Shown here: positions 23,244 to 32,554 of the stretch, piece after piece
Layout: each line of letters opens with the position of its first letter
How positions within the stretch are numbered: position 1 is the stretch's first letter
DNA from: an uncultured Sphingomonas sp.
GTDB taxonomy: Bacteria; Pseudomonadota; Alphaproteobacteria; Sphingomonadales; Sphingomonadaceae
NCBI RefSeq assembly: GCF_913778135.1
Contig: NZ_CAJYVU010000059.1
Span: forward strand, 1 to 44,717
Length of the DNA: 44,717 nucleotides
Direction of reading: 5' to 3'
The notes under the pieces: model-generated
The model's database searches: none
What the model saw: only the letters and a program-made list of their open reading frames with translations
Told to the model about the DNA's origin: nothing
Made by a program: the position numbers and the translations under genes

Positions 23244-23275
23244 GGGCGGCCCCGCGAGGCCGTCCTTCTTCGTTT
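23244..23275 (+). terminator. rpsD: Intrinsic terminator of rpsD
   Basis: GGGCGGCC (23244-23251) pairs with GGCCGTCC (23258-23265), one G-T wobble, around a six-base loop, and a T-rich tract (TTCTTCGTTT) follows. It faces the plus strand and closes the rpsD unit before the convergent DUF885 gene. Confidence 0.75.
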
Positions 23276-23295
23276 CAGCGCTCGCTGTTCCTTGA

Positions 23296-25056
23296 TTAGC
23301 CAGCGGTCGCAGGCTTCGCCTTCTCCGCCGCGATCCATCGCAGCATTTCCGCCTCCATCGCGGGCAGCGGCACCGATCCCATGTTCAGCAGCGTGTCGTG
23401 AAAAGGCCGCTGGTCGAAGCGTGTGCCGAGTTCGCTCTCCGCCTTCGCGCGCAGCTCGCGCATCTTCATCTCGCCCAGCTTGTAGGCGAGCGCCTGCCCT
23501 GGCCAGCTGATGTAGCGGTCGACCTCGATCTCGACGTCGAGCTTGGCAAGTGCGGTGTGCGACGACAGGTAATCGATTGCCTGCGCGCGCGTCCAACCCA
23601 TCGAATGCAGCCCGGTGTCGATCACCAGTCGCGCCGCGCGCCACATCTCGAACGTCTCGCGCCCGAACTCCTCATACGGCGTGCGGTACATGCCGAGCTT
23701 GGTGCCGAGCCACTCGGAATAGAGCCCCCAACCCTCACCGTAGCCGGAGAAGTAGGTTTGGCGTCGGAACGCTGGACGGTCGGGTGCCTCCAGCGCCATC
23801 GCCGCCTGATGGCTGTGGCCCGGCACGCATTCGTGCAGCGTCAGCGAGACGAGATTGTAGAGCGGACGCGACTTCAGATCATAGGTGTTCATCAGACAAG
23901 CGCTCAACCCGCCGCGACCCGAGGTATAAACGGGCGCCATCGCATTGGGCACCGGCTGGATCGTAAAGCGATAGCGCGGCAGCGTCGTAAACACGTCCTT
24001 CAACCGCCCGTCCATCCGCTTGGCGACGAGCGCGGAGAAGCCGAGCAGCTCGTCGGGCGTCTTGGCGTAGAACTGCGGATCGCTGCGCAGGAAGGCGAGG
24101 AACTCGGAGAAGGAGCCCTTGAACCCGGTCTGCGCGATCGTCGCCTTCATGTCGCGGTCGATCCGCGCGACCTCGGACAAGCCAATCCGGTGGATCTGCT
24201 CGGGCGAGAGGTCGAGCGTGGTATATTCGCGAATCTGGCTGCGATAGAAAGCGGGGCCGTCCGGCAATGCCGCCGCCGACAACGACGTTCGCGCACCCGG
24301 CACGTAGGTGTCGCGGAAGAAGACGAGCAGTTTTGCGTAAGCGGGCGCCGCCTGCGTGTCGATCGCCGCCTGCGCCTGCGCCCGTAGTTGCGCCTGCTCG
24401 GCGGCCGGGATCGATGCGGGCATCTCCTTGAATGGATCGAACAACGGGTTGGCCGCGCCCGTCATCGTGTACGCTTCGATCGTCTTGTCGCGCCCCGCTA
24501 GCGTCACGCGTGGCGGCGTGAACCCGCGCGCGAGGCCGGCACGCATGTTGGCGATATTGCCGTCGAACCAGCGTGGCACGTCGCGAAGCCGTCCGATGTA
24601 GCGGCGATAGTCGTCCGCGCTCTCCAGCGCGGCATAGGGCTTCACCTCACCCCAGAAGTAACTGTCGCTGTTGAGCGGCGCCTCGTAGGTGCGGAAGTCG
24701 ATGTTGGCGACCTCGGCGCGCAGCGACTCGGTGAGAACGGCGGCGTTCAACCTTTCCTCGGGCGACAGGTTGGCGGCGGGGATAGCGGCTACACGGGTCA
24801 GTACATCCTGCCAGTAGGCGCGACGCCGCGCCCAGTCGGTGGGGGTCACGGCAGGAAAATGGTCGTCGCTCTCGCTACGCAAACCGTCGCTGACCTGCGC
24901 GAACTCGCGTTGTCGCCAGACCCACTCCGCGTCGTAGATCCCCTTAAGCTCGCGGTCGGCTGGCGTCGGCGCTGTCGCGACAACAGGTTGCGCAATCAGC
25001 GAAGTCGGGGTCAACGACGACAGACCTGCGATAACAGCCCAGTGCTTATTCACCAT
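23296..25056 (-). CDS. DUF885 family peptidase-like protein, secreted
   Basis: 586 residues. A Sec-type leader (residues about 1-22, cut near LIAQP) points to the periplasm. The DUF885 signature is clear: HECVPGH at 408-414 (an HExxPGH zinc-like motif), followed by SGYGEGWGLYSE at 437-448. The fold is helical and related to M32/M3-type metallopeptidases. The substrate is not known. It ends 31 bases past the rpsD terminator tract and is convergent with rpsD. It starts with ATG at 25056. Confidence 0.92.
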   Translation of the reverse strand: MVNKHWAVIAGLSSLTPTSLIAQPVVATAPTPADRELKGIYDAEWVWRQREFAQVSDGLRSESDDHFPAVTPTDWARRRAYWQDVLTRVAAIPAANLSPEERLNAAVLTESLRAEVANIDFRTYEAPLNSDSYFWGEVKPYAALESADDYRRYIGRLRDVPRWFDGNIANMRAGLARGFTPPRVTLAGRDKTIEAYTMTGAANPLFDPFKEMPASIPAAEQAQLRAQAQAAIDTQAAPAYAKLLVFFRDTYVPGARTSLSAAALPDGPAFYRSQIREYTTLDLSPEQIHRIGLSEVARIDRDMKATIAQTGFKGSFSEFLAFLRSDPQFYAKTPDELLGFSALVAKRMDGRLKDVFTTLPRYRFTIQPVPNAMAPVYTSGRGGLSACLMNTYDLKSRPLYNLVSLTLHECVPGHSHQAAMALEAPDRPAFRRQTYFSGYGEGWGLYSEWLGTKLGMYRTPYEEFGRETFEMWRAARLVIDTGLHSMGWTRAQAIDYLSSHTALAKLDVEIEVDRYISWPGQALAYKLGEMKMRELRAKAESELGTRFDQRPFHDTLLNMGSVPLPAMEAEMLRWIAAEKAKPATAG

Positions 25057-25219
25057 CCACCCCGCTTATAACTCCGCAACAGCGCATCGTTTAGACGAGG
25101 CTTAGTCTGATGCCTGGGCAGCGGGCAACATCAGGGAGGGTCCGCCAAAGCGAAGAAAGGTGTCTCGCACCGCCTCTCGAAAACAGAGTCCCCTGCGAGA
25201 ATTTAAGTACGCTCGTCGT

Positions 25220-25351
25220 TCAGGTAAGCACCGCCGCAACGACTGCCCAAAAGGGGAGGCAAAGCGCCAACCCTATCGCAACCCCCGTCATCGGCGGCAT
25301 CTTCTCCGCGAAGACGACAGATCCTCTCTCATCTATTGGGTCTTTTGTCAT
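25220..25351 (-). CDS. Possible 43-residue single-pass membrane peptide
   Basis: The frame has a charged N terminus (MTKDPIDERG) and one hydrophobic segment (residues about 21-43, GVAIGLALCLPFWAVVAAVL), which is the look of a small inner-membrane protein. Its codons include ATA, AGA and AAA, rare in the neighbouring genes. No clear ribosome binding site precedes the ATG. It may be a real small protein of foreign or relaxed codon use, or a remnant of a longer gene. Confidence 0.38.
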   Translation of the reverse strand: MTKDPIDERGSVVFAEKMPPMTGVAIGLALCLPFWAVVAAVLT

Positions 25352-25401
25352 AGTAACAATGGTACGTTTTAATCCCTTGAAAGTTCCTTTATCGTGCGGA
25401 C

Positions 25402-25421
25402 CGCATCTGACATGATGCGGC
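25402..25421. repeat. Short perfect hairpin upstream of wecC
   Basis: CCGCATC (25402-25408) pairs with GATGCGG (25415-25421) around TGACAT. No T-run follows on either strand. It may be a regulator site or a structured leader element. Confidence 0.4.
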
Positions 25422-25525
25422 ATACGCCAAAAGGTCGACGTTACCGAAAACGCAACCACTTGTGCGGCATGACGCACACCGACCTGTCCGCCGCTCGCCG
25501 CGGGCGTGGAGGAAAGAGGTAGCTC

Positions 25526-26824
25526 GTGCTCGGCGGAACGGAACTGAAGGTCTGCGTACTGGGACTAGGCTATATCGGCCTGCCAACCGCGGCGGTCATC
25601 GCGCGCACGGGTGCCCAGGTGCTGGGCATCGACGTGTCGCCACACGTGGTGGAAACGGTAAACTCGGGCCGGGTCCATATCGAGGAGGTCGATCTCGACG
25701 GGCTGGTATCGGGCGTGGTCGCGCGCGGCAGCTTGCGCGCCTCGACGCAGATCGAACCCGCCGACGTGTTCGTCATCGCAGTGCCGACGCCGTTCGGGGC
25801 CGATCACGTACCCGACGTCGGTTACGTACTGAAAGCAGCCACCGCGGTCGCGACCGTGCTGAAGGCAGGCGACACCGTCATCCTCGAATCGACCTCGCCC
25901 GTCGGCACGACCGAGCAGGTACGCGACTTCATCGCGGAATTACGCCCCGACCTTAAGGTGCCGGGTCGCAGCAGCGGCGGGCACGCCGATGTCGCGATTG
26001 CTTATTGCCCGGAGCGCGTGCTGCCCGGGCGCATCCTGGTGGAATTGATCGACAACGACCGCGTGATCGGCGGGATCACGCCGCGCTGCGCCAGGCGCGC
26101 GCTCCACTTCTATCGCCGCTTCGTACGCGGCGCCTGCGTCACCACTACCGCACGCGCGGCGGAAATGACTAAGCTGACCGAGAACGCATTCCGCGACGTC
26201 AACATCGCGTTCGCCAACGAGCTGTCGCGCGTGGCGGAAACGCTTGGCGTCGACGTATGGGAAGTGATCCGCCTCGCCAACCGCCACCCGCGCGTCAACA
26301 TCCTGCAGCCCGGCCCCGGCGTCGGCGGCCACTGTATCGCGGTGGATCCGTGGTTCCTCGTCCACGGCGCGCCCGACGACACGCAGCTGATCCGCACCGC
26401 GCGCGAGGTGAACGATGCCAAGTGCGACCATGTCATCGCACGCGCGTCGGCGCTGATCGCGGCGCATCCGGGGGCGTCGGTCGCGTGCCTGGGGCTCGCG
26501 TTCAAGGCGAACATCGACGATTTCCGTGAGAGCCCCGCGCTCAAGGTCGCGGTGGCGCTAGCGCAGCGGTTCGGATCGCGCGTGCAGATCGTCGAGCCTT
26601 ACGCCGACACGCTGCCGTCCGCGTTCGACGGCACTGGCGCGACGCTGGTCGACCTCGACGACGCGCTGGAACGCGCCGGCGTGATGATCGCGCTGGTCGA
26701 CCATGACCTCTTCCGCTCGGTCCCGCTTGAGGAACGCTGCGACAAGCACGTCTACGACACACGAGGCATCTGGCCCGACCAGCCCGCGGTCGCCGACAGC
26801 CGAGCGATGCGGCTCGCCAGTTAG
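25526..26824 (+). CDS. wecC: UDP-N-acetyl-D-mannosamine dehydrogenase
   Basis: 432 residues of the UDP-sugar dehydrogenase family. The N-terminal NAD site is GLGYIG (13-18), the lysine/asparagine block is MTKLTENAFRDVNIAFANE (from about 214, K216), and the catalytic cysteine is C270 in GPGVGGHC. The C-terminal UDP-binding domain contains GLAFKANIDDFRES. It oxidises UDP-ManNAc to UDP-ManNAcA in two NAD-dependent steps. The pairing with wecB two genes downstream supports this substrate over UDP-glucose. The start is a GTG with GAGG seven bases upstream. It leads a three-gene polysaccharide-precursor run. Confidence 0.92.
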   Translation: MLGGTELKVCVLGLGYIGLPTAAVIARTGAQVLGIDVSPHVVETVNSGRVHIEEVDLDGLVSGVVARGSLRASTQIEPADVFVIAVPTPFGADHVPDVGYVLKAATAVATVLKAGDTVILESTSPVGTTEQVRDFIAELRPDLKVPGRSSGGHADVAIAYCPERVLPGRILVELIDNDRVIGGITPRCARRALHFYRRFVRGACVTTTARAAEMTKLTENAFRDVNIAFANELSRVAETLGVDVWEVIRLANRHPRVNILQPGPGVGGHCIAVDPWFLVHGAPDDTQLIRTAREVNDAKCDHVIARASALIAAHPGASVACLGLAFKANIDDFRESPALKVAVALAQRFGSRVQIVEPYADTLPSAFDGTGATLVDLDDALERAGVMIALVDHDLFRSVPLEERCDKHVYDTRGIWPDQPAVADSRAMRLAS

Positions 26825-26882
26825 CCGCTGCGAGCGATCGAGAAGCACGCTAGGATTAGCGAGGTCCGCAAGGGAACGACAG

Positions 26883-27887
26883 ATGACGACATTGGTGACC
26901 GGCGCGGCCGGGTTCATCGGGATGCATGTGGCCGAGCGGCTGCTCGCGCGCGGCGACCGCGTCATCGGGATCGACGTGATCAACGATTACTACCCACCGG
27001 CACTCAAGCACGCGCGGTTGGCGCGATTGACCGCGCGCTACGGTGATCGCCTTACCTTCCTGCGCATCGACTTCGCCGACATGGCCGCGCTGACCGAAGC
27101 GCTCCAACCGTACGAGTTCGACCGCATCGTTCACCTGGGCGCGCAGCCGGGTGTGCGCTACTCGATCGAGAACCCGCACGCCTATGTGCAGGCGAATCTC
27201 GTCGGCCACCTCAACCTGCTCGAGGTCGCGCGTCATCGCCGTGTCGCGAATCTGGTCTACGCCTCCTCCTCCTCGGTCTACGGCGGCAACACCAAGATGC
27301 CGTTCGCGGTCGAGGACCGCGTCGACCATCCCGTCTCACTCTACGCCGCGACCAAGAAGGCCGACGAGTTGATGAGCGAGACCTACGCGCACCTCTATCG
27401 CCTGCCGCAGACAGGCCTGCGCTTCTTCACCGTCTACGGGCCATGGGGGCGGCCCGACATGGCGCTATGGCTGTTCACTGAGGCAATGTTCGCGGGCCGT
27501 CCGATCAAGGTGTTCAACAACGGCGACATGCAGCGCGACTTCACGTTCATCGACGACATCGTCTCGGGCGTTGTTTCCTGCCTCGATCAGCCGCCCGCCG
27601 ACGATGGCGCGCCCAAGCCGGGCGGCAGCGTCGCGCCGCATCGGCTCTACAATATCGGCAACAACAATGCCGAGCAGCTCGGCCGCATGATCGACGTGCT
27701 CGAACAGGCGACCGGGCGCACCGCGATCCGCGACTATCAGCCGATGCAGCCGGGCGACGTTCATTGCACCTTTGCCGATATCTCCGCGATCAATCGCGAT
27801 CTCGGCTATGCGCCGACCACGTCCATCGACATCGGCATCCCGCGCTTCGTCGACTGGTTTCGCGACTACCACGCAATTGACGGCTGA
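26883..27887 (+). CDS. UDP-glucuronate epimerase-like SDR
   Basis: 334 residues of an extended short-chain dehydrogenase: GAAGFIG at 7-13, SSSSVYGG near 128 and the catalytic pair Y154/K158 in YAATK. The segment DVINDYYPPALKHARL and the GRPDMA stretch after the active site are characteristic of UDP-glucuronate 4-epimerases (LpsL/CapI-like), which make UDP-galacturonate. It lies between wecC and wecB, 58 bases after wecC, so it should feed the same uronic-acid-rich glycan. The exact epimerisation is inferred from family resemblance. Confidence 0.88.
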   Translation: MTTLVTGAAGFIGMHVAERLLARGDRVIGIDVINDYYPPALKHARLARLTARYGDRLTFLRIDFADMAALTEALQPYEFDRIVHLGAQPGVRYSIENPHAYVQANLVGHLNLLEVARHRRVANLVYASSSSVYGGNTKMPFAVEDRVDHPVSLYAATKKADELMSETYAHLYRLPQTGLRFFTVYGPWGRPDMALWLFTEAMFAGRPIKVFNNGDMQRDFTFIDDIVSGVVSCLDQPPADDGAPKPGGSVAPHRLYNIGNNNAEQLGRMIDVLEQATGRTAIRDYQPMQPGDVHCTFADISAINRDLGYAPTTSIDIGIPRFVDWFRDYHAIDG

Positions 27888-27963
27888 TCGCATCGTGGCA
27901 CGATAACCGCTTCGTTAAGCCTGCCGCGGTAAGCTGGCACGCGAACGGCCAAGCGGGGTTGTA

Positions 27964-29127
27964 GTGACGATCAAGGTTCTGTCGGTGTTCGGCACCAGAC
28001 CCGAGGCGATCAAGATGGCGCCGCTCGCGCTCGCGCTCGCTGCCGACGCGCGCTTCGACGCCAGGGTGTGTGTAACCGGGCAGCACCGCGAGATGCTCGA
28101 TCAGGTCATGCGGCTGTTCGGCCTTTCCGCCGATCACGATCTCGCCGTGATGCGGCCGGGGCAGGACTTGACCGGGGTCGCGACCGCCGTGCTGTCTGGG
28201 ATGGCTGAGGTGTTCGCGCGCGAGACGCCTGATATCGTGCTGGTCCACGGCGACACGCTGACCACGCTTGCCGCCTCGCTGTCGGCCTATTGGCACCGCA
28301 TCCCCGTTGCCCATGTCGAGGCGGGCCTGCGCACCGGCGACCTCTATGCGCCCTGGCCCGAGGAGGCGAACCGCAAGCTGACCGGCGCCCTCGCCGCGCT
28401 CCATTTCGCGCCGACGATCCGCTCGGCGCAGAATTTGCGCGCCGAGGGCATCGATCCGCGGGTCATCACGGTGACGGGTAATACCGTGATTGACGCGCTA
28501 CTGGCCGTCGTCGCGCGGCTGCGCGGGGATGCAGACCTACACGCGCGGGTGACCGCCGACCTGCCGCTGCCCGCACCCGGCCGGCGCATGGTGCTGGTGA
28601 CCGGGCATCGGCGCGAGAATTTCGGTGCCGGGTTCGAGCGTATCTGTGCCGCGCTCGCCCGCCTCGCACGTGCGTTCCCGACCGTCGATTTCGTCTACCC
28701 GGTTCACCTGAACCCCAACGTGCAGGAGCCGGTCAATCGGCTGCTGAGCGGCCTCGCCAACGTGCGCCTGATCGCGCCGCTCGACTATCTGCCCTTTGTC
28801 GCGATGCTCGACGCCGCGACAATGGTGCTGACCGACTCGGGCGGCATCCAGGAGGAGGCGCCGTCGCTCGGCAAGCCGGTGCTCGTGATGCGTGATACGA
28901 CCGAGCGGCCCGAGGCGGTCGATGCGGGCACGGTGCGGCTGGTCGGCACCGATGAGGAAGCGATCGTCCGCGAGGTGACGCGCCTGCTGACCGACGCGCA
29001 CGCCTATGCGGCGATGAGCGGCGTCCATAATCCTTACGGCGACGGACACTCAGTGCCGCGGATCATCGACGCGCTGGTCGGTTGGGCGGCGGTGCGCGAC
29101 GAGGCGACTTACCGCGCCAGCGCATAA
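27964..29127 (+). CDS. wecB: UDP-N-acetylglucosamine 2-epimerase (non-hydrolysing)
   Basis: 387 residues with the GT-B-like epimerase fold: [13 protein letters not shown] at the N terminus, [29 protein letters not shown] and [11 protein letters not shown]. These are the conserved blocks holding UDP and the catalytic acid/base residues. It interconverts UDP-GlcNAc and UDP-ManNAc, the substrate of the wecC product. The start is a GTG at 27964 with GGGG shortly before it. It ends 34 bases from the convergent transaldolase gene, with a hairpin between. Confidence 0.95.
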   Translation: MTIKVLSVFGTRPEAIKMAPLALALAADARFDARVCVTGQHREMLDQVMRLFGLSADHDLAVMRPGQDLTGVATAVLSGMAEVFARETPDIVLVHGDTLTTLAASLSAYWHRIPVAHVEAGLRTGDLYAPWPEEANRKLTGALAALHFAPTIRSAQNLRAEGIDPRVITVTGNTVIDALLAVVARLRGDADLHARVTADLPLPAPGRRMVLVTGHRRENFGAGFERICAALARLARAFPTVDFVYPVHLNPNVQEPVNRLLSGLANVRLIAPLDYLPFVAMLDAATMVLTDSGGIQEEAPSLGKPVLVMRDTTERPEAVDAGTVRLVGTDEEAIVREVTRLLTDAHAYAAMSGVHNPYGDGHSVPRIIDALVGWAAVRDEATYRASA

Positions 29128-29129
29128 CC

Positions 29130-29154
29130 GCTCTGCCGGCAAACCCGGCGGAGC
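29130..29154. terminator. Hairpin between convergent wecB and tal
   Basis: GCTCTGCCGG (29130-29139) pairs with CCGGCGGAGC (29145-29154) with one G-T wobble around CAAAC. It lies between the two stops and could end transcription of wecB. No long T-run is present. Confidence 0.55.
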
Positions 29155-29161
29155 ATGAGCC

Positions 29162-30265
29162 TCAGGCTGCCTTCTGCTTGCCGATCGCGGCGAGCAGGTC
29201 GTCAAACGACTTGGTGAAGCTCGCCACGCCCTCGTCGACCAGCGTCTTCGTAACCCCGACCAGGTCGAGGCCGAGCCGATCAGCATCCGCGATCACCTTG
29301 CGCGCAGCCTCGACATCCTCGGTCAACGTGACCTTGACCGTGCCGTGGTCGCGGAACGCGTCCATCGTCTTCGGCGGCATGGTGTTGACCGTTTCCGGAC
29401 CGATCAGTGTGTCGACGTAGAGCGTGTCAGGATATTCGGGGTTCTTCGTGCCCGTCGACGCCCACAGCAACCGCTGCGGCTGCGCGCCCTTGGCGGCCAG
29501 CTTCTGCCAGCGGTCGGAGGCGATGAACTCCTCGTACCATGCATAGGCGAGCTTCGCATTGGCGATCGCGACCTTGCCCTTCAGCGCCTTCGCCTCGTCG
29601 CCGCCGATGCCTGCATCGATCTTGTCGTCGATCTTGCCGTCGATGCGGCTGACGAAGAAGCTCGCGACGCTGGCGATCTGGTTGATGGGCATGTCCTTCG
29701 ACACGCGCTCCTCCAGACCCTCGACATAGGCGTGCGCGACCTTCTTGTACGCCTCGACCGAGAACAGCAGCGTTACGTTGACGTTGATCCCCTTGGCGAT
29801 CGTATCGCGGATCGCGCGGACACCGTCGTCAGTGCCGGGTATCTTGATCATCAGGTTGGGGCGATCGACCGCCTTCCACAGCCGCTCGGCCTCCTCGGCG
29901 GTTTCGGGACCCTTGAGCGCGAGATAGGGCGAGACCTCAAGGCTGACATAGCCGTCCTTGGCCGAGAGCCGGTCGTAGACCGGGCGAAGCACATCGCACG
30001 CTGCCTGGATGTCCTTGATCGCCTGGGATTCGTAACGTGCCATCGGCTCAGCATTCGGCGTCGCCTTGTCGAACTCGGCGAATCCTTCGGCATAGGCGTC
30101 GCCCGACCCCATCGCCTTTTCGAAGATCGTCGGGTTGGAGGTGACGCCGGTCACGCCGTCTTCGTCGACCAGCTTCTTAAGTCCACCGGCATCGAGGAAC
30201 TTGCGGTCGACGAAGTCGAGCCACGGCGCCTGACCGATATCGCGGAGTTGTTCGAGCTTGCTCAT
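29162..30265 (-). CDS. tal: Transaldolase
   Basis: 367 residues. The two family signatures are visible: GVTGVTSNPTIFE (about 38-50) and NLMIKIPGTDDG (about 136-147), whose lysine forms the Schiff base. It moves a dihydroxyacetone unit between sugar phosphates in the non-oxidative pentose phosphate pathway. The length fits the longer bacterial tal class rather than the short fructose-6-phosphate aldolase-like form. It lies 88 bases downstream of tkt on the same strand, with a hairpin in between, so expression may be partly uncoupled from tkt. Confidence 0.95.
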   Translation of the reverse strand: MSKLEQLRDIGQAPWLDFVDRKFLDAGGLKKLVDEDGVTGVTSNPTIFEKAMGSGDAYAEGFAEFDKATPNAEPMARYESQAIKDIQAACDVLRPVYDRLSAKDGYVSLEVSPYLALKGPETAEEAERLWKAVDRPNLMIKIPGTDDGVRAIRDTIAKGINVNVTLLFSVEAYKKVAHAYVEGLEERVSKDMPINQIASVASFFVSRIDGKIDDKIDAGIGGDEAKALKGKVAIANAKLAYAWYEEFIASDRWQKLAAKGAQPQRLLWASTGTKNPEYPDTLYVDTLIGPETVNTMPPKTMDAFRDHGTVKVTLTEDVEAARKVIADADRLGLDLVGVTKTLVDEGVASFTKSFDDLLAAIGKQKAA

Positions 30266-30318
30266 GCCTTGATCCTCTGGTCGCCGGTGGACGGAACGTG
30301 TTAAGCCGATATGGTGAT

Positions 30319-30344
30319 GCGCGCCGCCCGTCTCCGCGGCGCGC
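30319..30344. terminator. Strong GC hairpin between tkt and tal
   Basis: GCGCGCCGC (30319-30327) and GCGGCGCGC (30336-30344) form a perfect nine-base stem around an eight-base loop. It follows the tkt stop on the minus strand and precedes tal. There is no T-run, so it may be a partial terminator or a 3'-end stabiliser that sets tkt:tal ratios. Confidence 0.5.
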
Positions 30345-30353
30345 CGGTCTGGG

Positions 30354-32432
30354 TCAGCCCATTACTTCCTTGGCGACCTTCACCACGTTCTCGACCGTAA
30401 AGCCGTATTTGTCCTGCAGCTTGGCGATCGGGGCCGAAGCACCGAAGGTCGACATGGTGATCGTCCGGCCTTCGTACCCGACGTAGCGATCCCAGCCGAT
30501 CTCGCCCGCCATCTCGATCGCGACGCGCGCCTTCACCGACTTGGGCAACACGCTCTCCTTGTAGGCGTCGTCCTGCTTTTCATAGCGGTACCAGCTCGGC
30601 ATCGACACGACGCGGGCAGCAACGCCCTCTTCCTTGAGCTTCTCGTATGCCTTGAGCGCCAGCGACACTTCGGAACCCGTCGCGATCAGGATCACCTGCG
30701 GATCCTCGCTGTCGGCGAGCACATAGCCGCCCTGCGCAACACCCGCGGCGCTCGCGTATTTGCTGCGGTCGATCGTCGGCAGCGCCTGGCGCGACAGCAC
30801 CAGTGCCGCCGGCGTGCTGCCGTCCTTCATCAGCGTGCGCCACGCTTCCGCGACTTCGTTGGCGTCACCGGGACGGAACGTGTCGAGCCCGGGGATCGCG
30901 CGCATGGTGGCGAGATGCTCGATCGGCTGATGCGTCGGGCCGTCCTCGCCGACGCCGATCGAGTCGTGCGTGTAGACCCAAACCGACCCGACCTCCATGA
31001 TCGCCGAAAGGCGCACTGGCGCGCGCATGTAGTCGAGGAACACGAGGAAGGTGGAGCCGTAGGCTCGCAGGTGCGACAGCGCCATGCCGTTCACCACCGC
31101 GCCCATGCCATGCTCGCGGATGCCGAAGTGGAAGTTGGTACCGCCGTAATTGTTCGCCTCGAAGGAGGGTGCACCCTTGATGTCGGTCTTGGTCGAAGGC
31201 GCGAGATCGGCCGAGCCGCCGAGCAACCACGGCACCTTCTTGACGATGGCGTTCAGCACCTTGCCGCTCGAATCGCGGCTGGCGAGGCCCTTCTCATCCG
31301 CATCGAAGGTCGGGATCGCGTCTTCCCATCCGTCGGGCAGTTCGTCGGCGAGCAGCTGCTTGAGCTCGGCCGCCTCGGTCGGGAACTGCCCAGTGTACTT
31401 GGCAAGCAGCGACTCCCATTCCTCGCGTAGTTTCTCGCCGCGGCCGCGCACCGCCTGCTCGAACGCCGTCTTGGCATCGGAGGGAACGTAGAAATCCTTC
31501 TCCGGCCAGCCATACGCTTTCTTGGTCTCGGCGATCGCCTCAACGCCCAGCGGTTCGCCGTGTGCTTTCTCGCTACCCGCCTTGGGGCTGCCCCAGCCGA
31601 TCACCGAATGCGCGACGATGAAGGTGGGCTTGTCGTTCGTCGCCTTGAACGTGTCGAGCGCAGCATTCATCGCGGACAGGTCGTTGACGTCGTTGACGTG
31701 CATGACGTTCCAGCCATACGCCTCGAAGCGCTTGCCCACGTCCTCGTCGAACGCGAGGTCGGTCGCGCCCTCGATCGATATGTGGTTGCTATCGTAAATC
31801 CAGCACAGGTTCGACAGCTTCAGGTGGCCGGCGATGCTCGCCGCCTCGGCGCTGACACCCTCCATCATGTCGCCATCGCCACACAGCACGTAGACGTCGT
31901 GATCGAACAGCGTGAAGCCGGGCTTGTTGTAGCGCGCGGCGAGCCAGCGCTCGGCGATCGCCATGCCGACCGAGTTGCCGCAACCCTGCCCCAGCGGTCC
32001 CGTCGTCGTCTCGACTCCCGTCGTGTGGCGATATTCAGGGTGGCCAGGCGTCTTCGACGACAGCTGACGGAATTGTTTGATATCGTCGAGGCTGATCGCG
32101 GGATTGCCGGTCTTCTTGCCCGACCCATCAACTTCTTCGACGCCCGCCAGGTGCAGCAGCGCGTAGAGCAGCATCGAGGCGTGACCGACCGAAAGCACGA
32201 AGCGGTCGCGGTTGGGCCACTGCGGCGCACCCGGATCATAGCGGAGATAGTTGTTCCACACGGTCCAGCCGACCGGCGCCAACGCCATCGGCGTACCCGG
32301 ATGGCCCGAATTCGCCTTCTGCACCGCGTCCATCGACAAGGTGCGGATCGTGTCGATCTGCAGCCGCGCGGGGCTGCCGTCCTCGTGCAGGTCCGTGGCC
32401 TTGGCGGCGGGGGCGGTAGCGGTGTCAGTCAT
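30354..32432 (-). CDS. tkt: Transketolase
   Basis: 692 residues with the thiamine diphosphate motif (CGDGDMMEGVSAEAASIAGHL), the N-terminal SMDAVQKANSGHPGTPM and the C-terminal pyrimidine-domain segments (FGIREHGMGAVVNG, THDSIGVGEDGPTHQPIEHL). It transfers two-carbon units in the pentose phosphate pathway. The ATG at 32432 was chosen because GAGG lies eight bases upstream; an ATG-like start at 32468 adds twelve atypical residues. With tal downstream and rpe at 34113, most of the non-oxidative branch is gathered here. Confidence 0.96.
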   Translation of the reverse strand: MTDTATAPAAKATDLHEDGSPARLQIDTIRTLSMDAVQKANSGHPGTPMALAPVGWTVWNNYLRYDPGAPQWPNRDRFVLSVGHASMLLYALLHLAGVEEVDGSGKKTGNPAISLDDIKQFRQLSSKTPGHPEYRHTTGVETTTGPLGQGCGNSVGMAIAERWLAARYNKPGFTLFDHDVYVLCGDGDMMEGVSAEAASIAGHLKLSNLCWIYDSNHISIEGATDLAFDEDVGKRFEAYGWNVMHVNDVNDLSAMNAALDTFKATNDKPTFIVAHSVIGWGSPKAGSEKAHGEPLGVEAIAETKKAYGWPEKDFYVPSDAKTAFEQAVRGRGEKLREEWESLLAKYTGQFPTEAAELKQLLADELPDGWEDAIPTFDADEKGLASRDSSGKVLNAIVKKVPWLLGGSADLAPSTKTDIKGAPSFEANNYGGTNFHFGIREHGMGAVVNGMALSHLRAYGSTFLVFLDYMRAPVRLSAIMEVGSVWVYTHDSIGVGEDGPTHQPIEHLATMRAIPGLDTFRPGDANEVAEAWRTLMKDGSTPAALVLSRQALPTIDRSKYASAAGVAQGGYVLADSEDPQVILIATGSEVSLALKAYEKLKEEGVAARVVSMPSWYRYEKQDDAYKESVLPKSVKARVAIEMAGEIGWDRYVGYEGRTITMSTFGASAPIAKLQDKYGFTVENVVKVAKEVMG

Positions 32433-32554
32433 CGGGGAGCCTCTTGTCGGGTTGAAGCGCGAACGCACCGATGCGCGCCCGGTTGCCGAATGTCCGCCGC
32501 CTTAAACGCTCGCCCCGCCTTGTTCCATAGCCGTAACGGTGTCAGCGTGGCGGT

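Larger units (their letters stand above)
25057..25525. other. Gene-poor spacer between DUF885 and wecC genes
   Basis: 469 bases, less GC-rich than its surroundings in the middle part. It should hold the DUF885 promoter on its left and the wecC promoter on its right. A 43-codon minus-strand frame (25220-25351) and a 7-bp perfect hairpin (25402-25421) are the only structured items I found. Longer frames in this stretch look like chance readings. Confidence 0.6.
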
